Shown: positions 36,393 through 47,612, numbered from the stretch's first letter. The stretch is DNA of 64,000 bases from Bretschneidera sinensis (GCA_023935145.1 CM043699.1:68488638-68552637); one strand, 5' to 3'. Numbers and translations: made by a program. The notes: generated by a model not told the origin, from the letters alone.

Positions 36393-36399
36393 TATATAA
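36393..36399 (+). promoter_or_regulatory. A3 LTR TATA box
   Basis: TATATAAG lies about 465 bases into the LTR, after the TCCCACATCGG repeats. Both A3 LTRs have it (36393 and 40920), and A4 and A6 have it at the equivalent place. It probably sets the transcription start of the element. Confidence 0.65.
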
Positions 36400-37224
36400 G
36401 ACCCACTCCACTTCATCATTCAGTGTGCAATTCTTGAGCCATTTGGAGTTAACCGGTGGATGTCTCCTGGCATTCTGGTGGATCCCGAAGGCCTAGCTAC
36501 CACGAGGGGAAGCGCCGCCCATCAGTGAGTGGAATTTCTCCCATGTAAAGTTATTTATTTATTTTTATTTAGTTGTTTTAGTTTAATATTTAGCACTTCT
36601 ATTATGAATAGTAGTTTCATAGTTATGAGTGGCTAGAATCTTCAGCTAAGGTTGAAGATGAAGCCTCGCCGTTGTTTGGCATAGTAGTTCAGATTTGCTT
36701 GTACAAATCTAATATTTTTTAGTATAAATATTCCGTTAATTATTTGAGTAAAATCTTATGATTGATTGAGTTTAAATTGTTATGTTGGATATTCCTTGTG
36801 TTTCATCTGATGGATACATCGAATTGTTTTCGATTAAATTGGATTTCCTTTGTGATTTGTTAAGAGCGGATACATAGGATGCTTTTGGTTTAATTGGGAT
36901 ATTCTTTGTTTTTTTGTCTTAATTTGGATTCATTGAATTTTTTTGATAGGCTATCTTTAGAACATTGAGATATATGCTTAACTTTGGCGGGGTGGATTCA
37001 GAAACCTTAGTCTTTTTATTAGTTTTTAAAATCAATTTAGTTCAGCTTTTATTTATTTTGCAACATATAATTACAAATTTGGAACTAGGTTAAAATAGAC
37101 TTAGTTTAGATAAACTTATATTTTCACAACGCAATTCCCTATGGATTCGAACTTGCACTTGCACAACGCTATACTGCAAACGACTCGTGCGCTTGCGAGT
37201 AATTTAAAACTCACAACAAGTTTT

Positions 37225-37242
37225 TGGCACCATTGCCGGGGA
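37225..37242 (+). other. A3 primer binding site, decayed Asp type
   Basis: TGGCACCATTGCCGGGGA starts six bases after the LTR. It differs from the Asp-tRNA complement of A4 (TGGCGCCGTTGCC) by two G-to-A changes at CG sites. Confidence 0.9.
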
Positions 37243-37336
37243 ATTGTTCTGTTTGTGAAATTTTTTTGTCTGAATTGATATTATTTTTCTACTAGTTAGT
37301 TATCATTTTTTTATATAAAAAAAAGAGAAAAAATAA

Positions 37337-39061
37337 ATGTGGATGAATCCAGCGCCGGTTTCACAGTCTTTAGAGGACACCATTAAGGAGTACATGAAAA
37401 TGACCGGCCCGTCCATCAATGCTGCCAACACATTCAATGTTGATAGCTGTTCCATCTGTGCTAGTCCTATGCATTTAGCACAGCATTGTCCATCAATGCC
37501 GGTTTTTGCCGAGTATCCCATGGAACAAATGAATGCTTTCAATGACTGTTGTTGGCAATCAAATGGATCTTACTCCGAAACATACAATCCAGGGTGGTGG
37601 GACCACTCTAATTTTTCATGGACGCAGAACCAACTGAGGAATCAGGGAAGAGCCCCTTATCATGCTCACAATCAATACCCACTCGAATTTTCTATGCTAG
37701 TTCCAAGTTATAGTCACTTAGCCTATCCAGCACCATTACCTGCTTACCAAGCTCCCATTCAAACACCAGCGCCAGTTTCACTGTCACTTGAGGACACCCT
37801 TAAGGAGTACATGAAAATGACTAGCCAATCCATGAGCGAAGTGATGAGTGCAACAATAGAAAACACCCAAGCGATTGCCAAGCTAGAGAGTCAAATTGAT
37901 CAAATCGCAAGTTACGTGGGTGAAGGAGAGGAATGAGAGTTCCCTAGTCAACCTGAGCCTAACCCAAAGGAACAGTTTGCAGTGGGAAATTCATCAACTC
38001 CTATGCATTGGCAGGAACAAGTGCAATCAACTATCCCATACTTGTCTGGGAGACAAGTGGACAATCAAGTGGAGGAGAACACTGCTATGCAACAAGGGCA
38101 AGAAAGTGGCAACAAGGAAAAGAGAGATACTGAGCCATCTACAGCCACACTTATTATTAAGGATCTCTCTAGGTCGTTTTTACCTAAAACGCCTTACCCT
38201 GAGAGACTACAAGCGCCCAAGAAAGAAAGGAAGTCTGAGGACATTATGGAGGTAGGCTTTGCTCAGTTTGGAGAGGATTTAGACTTAGATAAGTTACTTG
38301 AGTAAGCAATTACTATCTTGGAGTCTGCTCCTCGGGAGAGTAGTAAGACAGAGGAGACTATGGATGAATCCCGCATTGAGGACCCCCTGGAGGCATGCTT
38401 TTCTCACTCTGGAGAGGACTTGGGCTTAGATAAGTTACTCAGGGAAGTGGATGTCATTTTAGAGTCTGATCCTCAAGAAAGCAATGAGATGGAGGAAATT
38501 ACAACACCTGAACCCCCCAAGAAGGAAATTAAGCCTTTACCGGACAATCTTAAGTATAAGTTCCTAAGTTCAGCAGATTCTTTGCCTATAATTATAGCTT
38601 TAGATTTGGGTGATGCTCCAGAGGAGAAATTTTTGGACATCTTAAGAGAGCATAAGGAAGCTATAAGCTGGACTATTGAGGATGTCAAGGGAATCAACCC
38701 CTCGTTGGTAATACACACGATACAGTTGGAGGAGAATGCCAAGCCATCGAGGGAGCCACAAAGAAGGCTCAACCCTGTTATGCAAGAGGTTGTGAGGGCA
38801 GAAGATATTAAGCTGTTAGAGGCAGGGATCATTTATCCCATCTCTGATAGCAAGTGGGTGAGCCTGATTCAAGTTGTGCCCAAACATGCTGAATTAATGG
38901 TAGTGAAGAATGAGGACGACGAGTTGGTGCCAACTCGTGTTCAGTCAGGAGAGAGAGTGAGTATTGACTACCGTAAGTTGAATGCTGCTACTAGGCCTGA
39001 TCATTTTTCATTCCTATTTATTGATCAGATGGTGGAGCGCTTAGTTGGGCATGTTTACTAA
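37337..39061 (+). pseudogene. A3 fused gag-RT fragment, two stops
   Basis: The frame opens at ATG 37337 and remains in one frame to TAA 39059-39061, with only TGA 37934-37936 and TAA 38303-38305 inside. Residues 38-51 form a CX2CX4HX4C knuckle (CSICASPMHLAQHC). The gag N-terminal capsid part is missing, and the phrase with PAPVS.SLEDT.KEYMKM occurs twice (residues 5-22 and about 150-160). The protease is deleted, and the acidic segment GEDLxLDKLL occurs twice. The RT fingers region follows (REHKEAISWTIEDVKGINP, IDYRKLNAATRPDHF) and ends before the catalytic Asp motif. The product, if made, could bind RNA but not polymerise. Confidence 0.88.
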
Positions 39062-39742
39062 TGTTGGGTCTGGCTGAAGACGTTAAACTTAGCGCTCATG
39101 GGAGGCACCCCACAGCTTATCTTTTCTGTTTATTTATTATTTCGCATTTTTATGATTAATGTTTGTTTCTAGTATTTTTTGTTTTCCAGTTTTTTATTTT
39201 TTTTTATTTTTCAAGGACAATGCGTACTTCAGTTCAAGTTTGGGGGTATGCTATGAGCCATACCAGTCCAGATAGTTCTCCATATCTCAGGTCAGCTATT
39301 TCCATATTAGTCACACATTGGGGTCAATGTGTAATTTAAGTTTGGGGGTATGGGAGACATCACACACTTTGTCCTAATTTGTTATCTTTTTGTCATAAAG
39401 ATAAATGCATGTTCATGTTCGTCTAAAAATTTTGGTTGTTATGAAAAATTGTGATGTGATTTCATTGGTGAGTTTAAAACTTTGAACACATGATCTGATG
39501 ATAAAGTTTAAACTTTAGTTACTTACGTTTGGCATTTTCAAGAATTCACATGTTTGATCTAATCTAACACGAGCACATCAGCACATATTTGTGTGAGGTA
39601 TGACAAGTAAGTTGAATGTATACGTTTCCTTGTCTTAACTGAAACTGGATGACTTGTTGGATAAACAATTGGGCATATATATAAAATAAAATAAAATAAA
39701 AACAACTAATACTACTAATATTTATAATGATCATCATCAATA

Positions 39743-39900
39743 AACTTTCCACTGAGTAACTGGACCTCTTGCCTCAGTAAGCAGTGAGTGTTCACGTCAA
39801 AAGGTGAGAATTTTATTCATAATGATCATTGCGAAACTTTTTGCTAAGTAACTGGACCTCTTGTCTCAGTAAACAGTGAGTGTTCAAGTCAAAAGGTGAA
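39743..39900 (+). repeat. Duplicated 60-base structured module in A3
   Basis: Copy 1 (39743-39805) and copy 2 (39836-39898) both read CTGAGTAACTGGACCTC or close, then CTCAGTAA and GTGAGTGTTCA, and end TCAAAAGG. ACTGAG and CTCAGT can pair as a 6-bp stem in copy 1. Copy 2 is more diverged. A4 and A6 have one copy, and the A5 tail has two nearly identical copies. Confidence 0.8.
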
Positions 39901-39970
39901 ATTTTGCTTGGTAGTATTAAGGCCGGTTTAATTTCGTAGCCTTTTTTACTCGAGTTAGTAAGTCCTTAGG

Positions 39971-40023
39971 GGTGTCTTTACACCTAATGCCCTAAAACCA
40001 TCTGGTTTGGGAGTCATTGACTC
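39971..40023 (+). promoter_or_regulatory. Row of three perfect hairpins in A3 3' RNA
   Basis: GGTGT-CTTT-ACACC (39971-39984), AAACCA-TC-TGGTTT (39995-40008) and GAGTCA-T-TGACTC (40011-40023) follow each other within 53 bases. All three stems are perfect. A4 (45258-45206, minus) and A6 (60096-60148) keep all three, and the A5 tail keeps the first two. A cis-acting RNA role (packaging, export or stability) is inferred. Confidence 0.7.
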
Positions 40024-40455
40024 AACACTCATTTCATGGGTCAATTAGAAAGCTTAAGGGAACTAAACATAGCAGAGCCTTATGTTAAAAAAAAAAAAAA
40101 CTATGCCTTCATTGTTCTTTCCGACGAGAAATTCTATGGATCTTGAGATTTGAATACCTTGTACATTGAAGTTATTTGGAAATCTCATCTGTATATGCTA
40201 ATTCACTTTACACTGATTCAAGCTTGTGATGTCTTACCATGCCTCTTGTAAGTAATTAATTTTTAAATTATTATTCATTGTGAAGATGGGTTTGACTTAT
40301 TTAAGCTTGCTCATGAATGAATCTCATGATTTTGAATGCTCCTTAAATTTTTGGATACCATGAATACTGAACTTATCTTTATAATCTTTGTTGTTCATTT
40401 AGTTTTTTTATTTTGTTTTGCTAAGGGACTAGCAAAATGTAAGTTTGGGAGTATT

Positions 40456-41745
40456 TGATGAGTGAAAAATATTGCATATTTTGGCCACTTAATTTACATT
40501 TGTTAGCTTAGAAATTTGTTACTTTGAGTTTTTTTTTATTGTTTTTCAGGTTTACAAGCACTGGGAAAGGAGTTTCACTAAAATTGCCAGAATTGCCCGT
40601 ACAGATCAATCATCTTTGAAAATTAAACTATATTGATTCAAGAAGAACCAGGATATGAACCATATATGCTTAGAAAGATCCAGAAGTCTATTTTTTTGGA
40701 GAATTTTACGGCTCATAAAAATTATTTTTCTACAGAAAGTTATGGCCGTCTTAGTAGACAAAGGTCAGGCTGTGCGGGCCGTGCGGGATTTCAGCATGAA
40801 CAGAAGTTTTGAAGGGCATATGAAGACTTAAATCCCACATCCCACATCGGTTGGAAACACATTTCTATATCCCACATCCCACATCGGATTGGAAACACAT
40901 TGCACTCGTGGTATTTGCCTATATAAGACCCACTCCACTTCATTATTAAGTGTGCAATTCCTGAGCCATTTGGTGTTAACCGGTGGATGTCTGCTGGCAT
41001 TCTGGTGGATCCCAAAGGCCTTGCTACCATGAGGGGAAGTACTGCCCATCAGCGCGTGGAATTTCTCCCATGTAAAGTTATTTATTTATTTTTATTTAGT
41101 TGTTTTAGTTTAATGTTTAGCACTTTTATTATGAATAGTAGTTTCATAGTTATGAGTGGCTAGAATCTTCAGCTAAGGTTGAAGATGAAGCCTCGCCATT
41201 GTTTGGCATAGTAGTTCAGATTTGCTTATACAAATCTGACATTTTTTAGTATAAATGTTCCATCAATTATTTGAGTAAAACCTTATGATTGATTGAGTTT
41301 AAATTGTTCTGTTGGATATTTCTTGTGTTTCATCTGATGGATACATCGAATTGTTTTCGATTAAATTGGATTTCCTTTGTGATTTGTTAAGAGTGGATAC
41401 ATAGGATGCTTTTGGTTTAATTGGGATATTCTTTGTTTTTTTGTCTTAAGTTGGATTCATGGAATTTTTTTGATAGGCTATCTTTAGAACATTGAGATAT
41501 ATGCTTAACTTTGACGGGGTGGATTCAGAAACCTTAGTCTTTTTATTAGTTTTTAAAATCAATTTAGTTCAGCTTTTATTTATTTTGCAACATATAATTA
41601 CAAATTTGGAACTAGGTTAAAATAGACTTAGTTTAGATAAACTTATATTTTCACAACGCAATTCCCTGTGGATTCGACCTCGCACTTGCACAACACTATA
41701 CTGCAAACGACTTGTGCGCTTGCGAGTAATTTAAAACTCACAACA
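40456..41745 (+). repeat. A3 3' LTR
   Basis: It matches 35931-37218. U3 module 40600-40775, TCCCACATCGG repeats 40831-40903, TATA box 40920-40926. It ends AACTCACAACA and is followed by the ACTGA duplication and by T3 RNase H sequence. Confidence 0.93.
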
Positions 41746-43501
41746 ACTGATATTCACCTTCATTCTTATCTCTCTTAATCTATCATCAATTACACGTTAT
41801 GACTTTTAATAGCAATCAATCTTCTTGTAGATTTTTTGCTCAATACATCTGTTACCACATTCGCTTGCCCTCGATGGTAGTGAATTTATATAATCATAGT
41901 CACTAATCAACTCCATCCACCGCCTCTGTCTCAAATTCAACTCTCTCTCGGTAGGTAAGTATGTCAACTCTTATGATCAGTGAATATCTCACAAGTGGCT
42001 CTATACAGACGATGTTTCCAAATCTTTAAAGCAAATACTATGGTAGCCAACTCTAACTCATGGGTAGGGTAATTTCTCTCATTATTCTTCAATTGAATAG
42101 AAGCATATGCCATTATCTTCCCATGTTGCATCAACACATATCTCAACTCTTGATGGGATGCATCATTATATACTACAAATCCTTCATCACCAGAAGGAAA
42201 CACCAATACTAGAGCTGTAGTCAATTTCTCTTTTAGTAATTTGGAAACTTTTCTCACGCTTCCCACACCATGCAAATCTCATCTCTTTCCTGGTCAATCT
42301 AGTCAAAAATATTACAATACTAAATTTTTTTTGAAAGAATCTTCTTTAATAACCATCTAACCCCAAGAAGATTCTAATCTCACTCACATTAGTTGGTCTC
42401 TCCCAACTTAACATTGCCTCTACCTTTAGTGGATCAACTGTTATGCCATTTCCCGATATTACATGTTCTAAGAAGGTCATTTCTTTCAGCCAAATTTCAA
42501 ATTTAGGAAATTATAGCATACAATCTCTCTCTCCTCAAAATCTCCAACACAATTTCTAAATATTTTACATGCTCATCCTTAGTCTTAGAATACACCAAGA
42601 TGTTATCAATGAACACAACCGCAAGATTATCAAGAAATGGTTTAAACATTTTATTCATCAAGTCCATGAATGTTGCTAGAGCATTAGTCCACTCAAATAG
42701 CATCACAAGAAACTTATGACTATAACGTGTCCTAAAAGCAGTCTTAGGCACCTTCTCTCTCCTTTATCCTTAACTGGTGATAACCTGATCTCAAGTTTAT
42801 CTTTGAAAACACTCTCACTCCTTGCAACTGCTTAAACAATTCATTTATCCTAGATAAAAGATATTTGTTCTTATTCAAAAATCTGTAGTTTATACACAAT
42901 CTCATCATTCCATCTTCCTTCTTCACGAACAACACAGGGGCTCCCCAAATACATTAGGTCCGATAAATTGTTTATCCAAAAATTCTTAAAATGGTACGTT
43001 CAATTCTCTCAATTCAGTTGGCGTCATTCTATATGGTGCTATTAGATATATGTGATGAACCTAGTATCACATCGATAGAGAATTTAATCTCCCTACTAGG
43101 AGGCAACCTAGAAAATTCATCAACAAATACATCAGAAAAAAAATCTGTCATTACTAAGATTTCTTCTAACTCCCTATTTTCCTTTTTAGAATCCATTATA
43201 TATGTTAAATACTCCTCATAACCCTTTTTCAACCATCTACTAGTAGTCAGAGAAAAATAAGATAGTTTGAGAGTATCTCATATATTCTCCCTGAAAGTTA
43301 AACTTCTCATGTCCATATCTTGAACACTACCTTCTTTATAAAACAATCAACCATATTCAAAGATAATAAATCAGCTTCAGATTCTCTATCACTGATACAA
43401 ATCACACAACCCTTGTAAACATTTATGATTATCACTCTATCTCTAGTGGGAACTTCAACAAAAATATTTTGCATCAAAGGACTAATACATACTTCAATAG
43501 A
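41746..43501 (-). pseudogene. T3 RNase H, reverse transcriptase and protease
   Basis: RNase H (42275-41964) has [36 protein letters not shown] and the closing FTDHKS. RT (42935-42503) has [33 protein letters not shown] and [11 protein letters not shown]; the second catalytic Asp of the usual IDD pair is Asn. The RT N-terminus is at 43232-43029 (LPPSREIKFSIDVILGSS). A protease remnant starts at 43501, where A4 is inserted; its other half is at 49094. Several frameshifts separate the pieces. Confidence 0.84.
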
Positions 43502-44894
43502 TGTTGTGAGTTTTAAATTACTCGCAAGCGTACGAGTCGTTTGCAGTATAGCGTTGTGCAAGTGCAAGGTCGAATCCATAGGGAATTGCGTTGTGAAAGT
43601 ATATTTTCAATCTAAACTAACTCTATCTTAACCTAGTTCCAAATTTCAGATGATAATTTGCAAAAGAAATTAAAATTAAATTACATTGATTTTTAAAAAC
43701 TAATAATTAAAACACTAAGGTTTCCAAATCCACCCCACTGAAGTTAAGCATATATGTTCTAAAAATATAGCCTATCAAAATATTCCATGAATCAAACTAT
43801 AAGACAAAAAACAAAGAATATCCCAACTAAACCAAAAGTATCCAATGTATCCGCTCTCAACAAATCACAAAGGAAATCCAATTTAATCGAAAGCATTCAA
43901 TATATCCATCAGATGAAACACAAGGAATATCCAACAGACAATTTAAACTCAATCAATTATAAGATTAACTCAAATAATTGACAGAACATTTATACTAAAA
44001 CTTGTCAGATTTGTACAAGCAAATCTGAACTACTACGCCAAACAATGGCAAGGCTTCATCTTCAACCTTAGCTGAAGAGTCTAGCCACTCATAACTATGA
44101 AACTACAATTCATAATAAAAGTGCTAAACATTTAAACTAAAACAACTAAATGTAAAAGAAATAAATAAATAACTTTACATGGGAGAAATTCCACTCGCTG
44201 ACGGGCGGCGCTTCCCCTTGTGGTGACAAAGCCTTCGAGATCTACCAGAATGCTAGCAGACGTCCACCGGTAAACACCAAAGTGGCTCAGGATATTTACA
44301 TTAAAGATGAAGTGAAGAAGGGCTTATATAGGGAAATATCACAAGTGCAATATGCTTCCAATCCGATGTGGGATACTGCAGATTCCAGTTTTTTCTCTTT
44401 GACCTTTGTCTACTAAAACTACCATAACGTTCTCTAGAAAAATCATTTTATTGATCCATAAAATTCTTCAGAAAATAGACATCGGGATCTTTCCAAGCAT
44501 ATATGGCTCATCTCGTGGTTCTTCCTGAATCAATACAGTTAAATCCTCAAAAATGGCTGATCTGTCACGCTGAAATCATGCACAGCCTGACCTTTGTCTA
44601 CTAAAACTGCCATAACTTTCTCTAGAAAATTCATTTTATTGATCCGTAAAATTCCCCAGAAAATAGACATCTGGATCTTTCCAAGAATATATGGCTCATC
44701 TTTTGGTTCTTCCTAAATCAATACAGTTTAATCCTAAAAAATGACTGATCTGCACGAGCAATTCTGGCAATTTAGTGAAACTTCTTTCCAAGCTTGTAAA
44801 CCTGTAAAACAACGAAAACAACTCAAAGTAACAAATTCTTAAGATAACAAATGTAAATTAAAGGGCCAAAATATGCAATATTTGGCACTCATCA
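43502..44894 (-). repeat. A4 3' LTR with duplicated U3 module
   Basis: It begins TGTTGTGAGTTTTAAA and ends GGCACTCATCA on the plus strand. The U3 module starting GACCTTTGTCTACTAAAACT is present twice (44401 and 44589, period 188). The TATA box on the minus strand is TATATAAG at 44330-44323. Flanking TACCCCCAAACTT (44897-44909) is the polypurine tract. Confidence 0.93.
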
Positions 44895-46031
44895 AATACC
44901 CCCAAACTTACAATTTGCTAGTCCCTTAGCAAAACAAAATAATAAAAAAAAACCTAAATGAAAAACAAAGAACATAAAGATAAGTTCATCACTCATGGTA
45001 TCCAAAAATTTAAGGAGCACACATCACCATGATATTCATTCATGAGCAAACTTAAGGTCTCAATGTCTCAAGATTCACCGAATTTCCCATCAAAATGAAT
45101 GAAAAAGGTATAGTTTTTTTTTTTTTTTTATTATTTATTTTTTTTATAAGGCACGGCTATGTCTAGTTCCCTTAAGCTTTCTAATTGACCCATGTAGCGA
45201 GTGTTGAGTCAATGACTCCCAAACCAGATGGTTTTAGGGAATTAGGTGTAAAGACACCCCTAAGGACTTATTAACTCGAGTCAAAAAGGCTACGAAATTA
45301 AACCGGCCTTAATACTACCAAGCAAAATTCCACCTTTTGACGTGAACACTCACTGCTTACTGAGGCAAGAGGTCCAGTTAATCAGCGGAAAGTTGTAGTA
45401 ATTTTTTTTTTCATTTTTTTTTCTTTATGCCCAAGTGTTCATCCAACAAGTCATCCAGTTTCAGTTAAGATAAGGAAAAATACACATTAAAATCACATGT
45501 CATACCTCACATAATGTGTGCTAATGTGCTCGTGTTAGATTAGGTCAAACATGTGAATTCTCAAATGCCTAAGGTAAGTAACTAAATTTTAAAATTTATC
45601 ACCAGATCATGTGTTCAAAATGTTAAGCTCACCAATGACATCACATCACAGAAAATGTTTAGATCAACCAAAATTTCATGATAACATGAGTATGCATTTA
45701 TCTTTACGACGAAAAGACAGCAAATTAGGACAAAGTGTGTGATGTGTCTCCCATACCCCCAAACTTAAATTACACATTGACCCCAATGTGTGACTAATAT
45801 GGAAAGAGCTGACCTGAGATATGGAGAACTATCTGGACTGGTATAGCTCATAGCATACCCCCAAACTTGAACTGAAGTACGCTTTGTCCCTGAAAAATAA
45901 AAACTGGAAAAAAAAAACACTAGAAACAAACATTAATAATAAAAATGCGAAATAATAAATAAACAAAAAAAGATAAGCTGTGGGGTGCCTCCCATGAGCG
46001 CTAAGTTTAACGTCTTCAGCCAGACCCAACA
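44895..46031 (-). other. A4 3' non-coding region with conserved RNA modules
   Basis: Reading on the minus strand: post-pol motif (46024-45973), pyrimidine tract with TTTTTCAGGGACAA (near 45885), polypurine-like copy (45868-45856), hairpin (45791-45772) and second polypurine-like copy (45766-45754). The single CACTGA.../CTCAGTAAG module is at 45392-45331, with the Tyr-free spacer to 45259 and the three hairpins at 45258-45206. An A/T homopolymer zone at 45115-45150 follows. The final polypurine tract meets the LTR at 44895. No protein is encoded. Confidence 0.8.
45206..45258 (-). promoter_or_regulatory. Row of three hairpins in A4 3' RNA
   Basis: Plus-strand coordinates of the stems are 45245-45258 (GGTGTAAAGACACC), 45221-45234 (AAACCAGATGGTTT) and 45206-45218 (GAGTCAATGACTC). 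All are perfect and occur in the same order and spacing as in A3 and A6 when read in the sense of the element. Confidence 0.7.
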
Positions 46032-47612
46032 TTAGTAAACAGGCCCAACTAAGCACTCCACCATCTGATCAATAAATGGAAATGGAAAATGATCAGGCCT
46101 AGTGGCAGCATTCAATTTACGGTAGTCTAGACATTTTCTCCATCTTGACTGCACTCGAGTTGGGACCAACTCGTCATCTTTATTTACTACAGTCAATTTA
46201 GCACGTTTGGGCATGACTGGAATCAGGCTCACCCACTTGCGATCAGAGATGGGATAAATGATCCCTGGCTCTAACAGCTTAATATCTTCTGCCCTCACAA
46301 CCTCTTGCATAAGAGAGTTGAGCCTTCTTTGTGGCTCCCTCGATGGCTTGGCATTCTCCTCCAACTGTATCATGTGTATTACCAACGAGGGGTTGATTCC
46401 CTTGACATCCTCAATAGTCCAGCCTATAGCTTCCTTATGCTCTCTTAAGATGTCTAATAATTTCTCCTCTGGAGCATCACCCAAATCTAAAGCTATCATT
46501 ATAGGCAAAGAATCTGCTGGACCTAGGAACTTATACTTAAGATTGTCCGATAAAGGCTTAAGTTCCTTCTTGGGGGGTTCAGGTGTTGTGGTTTCCTCCG
46601 TCTCACTGATCTTTTGAGGAGCAGACTCCAAAGTAGCATTTGCTTGCTCAAACAAATTATCTAAATCCAAATCGTCTTCAAATTGAGCAAAGCATGCCTC
46701 CAAAATGTCCTCAGACTTTCCTTCTTTCTTGGGCACTTGTAGTCTCTCAGGGTAAGGCGCTTTAGGTAAAAATGACCTAGAGAGATCATTAATAATAGGT
46801 GTGGCTGTAGATGGCTCAGCATCTCTCTTCTCATTGTTGCCACTTTCTTGCCCTTGGTGCATAGCAGGGTTCTCTTCCACTTGATTGTGCACTTGTCTCC
46901 CAGACCTCAATAGGACAATTGATTGCACTTGTTCCTGCCAATGCATAGGAGTTGATAAATTTCCCACCGCAAACTATTCCTTTGGGTTAGGATCAGTTTG
47001 ACTGGGGAACGTTCCTTCCTCTCCTTCACCCACGTCACTTGCGATTTGATCAATTTGACTCTCTAGTGTGGCAATCGCTTGGGTGTTTTCTATTGTTGCA
47101 CTCATCACTTCACTCATAGATTGGCTAGTCGTTTTCATGAAATCATTGAGAGCGTCCTCCAATGACTGTGAAACCGACGCTGGTGCTTGAATGAGAGCTT
47201 GGTAAGCGGGTGATGGTGCTGGATAAGCTGAGTGACCATAACTTGGAATTGGTGGAGGAGATCCAGGAGGGTATTGATTGTGAGCATGATAAGGGTCTCC
47301 TCCCTGATTCCTCAGTTGATTCTGCGTCCATGAAACATTAGAGTGGTCCCACCACTCTGGATTGTATGTTTCAGAGTAAGATCCATTTGATTGCCAACAA
47401 CACTCATTGAAAGCATTCATTTGTTCCATGGGATACTTGGTAAAAGCCGGCATTGATGGACAATTTTGTACTAAATGCAGAGGACTAGCACAGATGGAAC
47501 AGCTATCAATATTGAATGTATTGGCAGCATTGAGGGACGGGCCGATCATTTTAATGAAATCCTTGAGGGCGTCATCTAAAGACTGTGAAACCGGTGCTGG
47601 ATTCATCAACAT
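46032..47612 (-). pseudogene. A4 fused gag-RT fragment, one stop
   Basis: A single frame runs from ATG 47612 to TAA 46032, with only a TAG at 46976-46974 (Gln in the A3 relative). The CX2CX4HX4C knuckle is CSICASPLHLVQNC near residue 38. As in A3, the capsid N-terminus and the protease are missing. Here the GEDLDLD-type acidic segment is present once. The RT fingers follow (REHKEAIGWTIEDVKGINP; LDYRKLNAATRPDHF) and end VGPVY, before the catalytic Asp. Conservation of an open frame across the deletion joints is notable. Confidence 0.88.

Larger units (their letters stand above)
35931..37218 (+). repeat. A3 5' LTR
   Basis: It starts TGATGAGTGAAAA and ends AACTCACAACA. The shared U3 module lies at 36074-36245. 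Two direct repeats with TCCCACATCGG (36307-36375) precede the TATA box TATATAA at 36393-36399. The first 460 bases differ from the 3' LTR at about 28 positions by eye; the rest is more similar. Confidence 0.93.
39062..40455 (+). other. A3 3' non-coding region with conserved RNA modules
   Basis: In order it holds the post-pol motif (39068-39120) and a pyrimidine tract ending TTTTTCAAGGACAA (about 39180-39220). A polypurine-like AAGTTTGGGGGTA is at 39236-39248. The hairpin ACACATTGGGGTCAATGTGT (39313-39332) is followed by a second AAGTTTGGGGGTA (39338-39350). A duplicated module CACTGAGTAACTGG/CCTCAGTAA is at 39743-39900, then a row of three hairpins (39971-40023), and the final polypurine tract AAGTTTGGGAGTA (40441-40453) adjoins the 3' LTR. 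The order is the same in A4, A6 and the A5 tail. No protein is encoded. Confidence 0.8.
35931..41745 (+). mobile_element. Non-autonomous Athila derivative A3 (5.8 kb)
   Basis: It is flanked by the 5-bp duplication ACTGA (35926-35930 and 41746-41750). LTRs are 35931-37218 and 40456-41745. The body has an Asp-type primer site, a frame of 575 codons (gag C-terminal part fused to RT fingers), a 1.4-kb 3' non-coding region and a polypurine tract. Protease, RT palm, RNase H and integrase are deleted. The same deletions occur in A4. T2 near 29940-29965 shows the uninterrupted target. Confidence 0.93.

Noticed and set aside
45829..46056. Frame after A4 pol remnant and similar ones at 59355-59632 and 61853-62161
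   Set aside because: They translate the conserved post-pol motif and polypurine-like tracts, in different frames in different elements.
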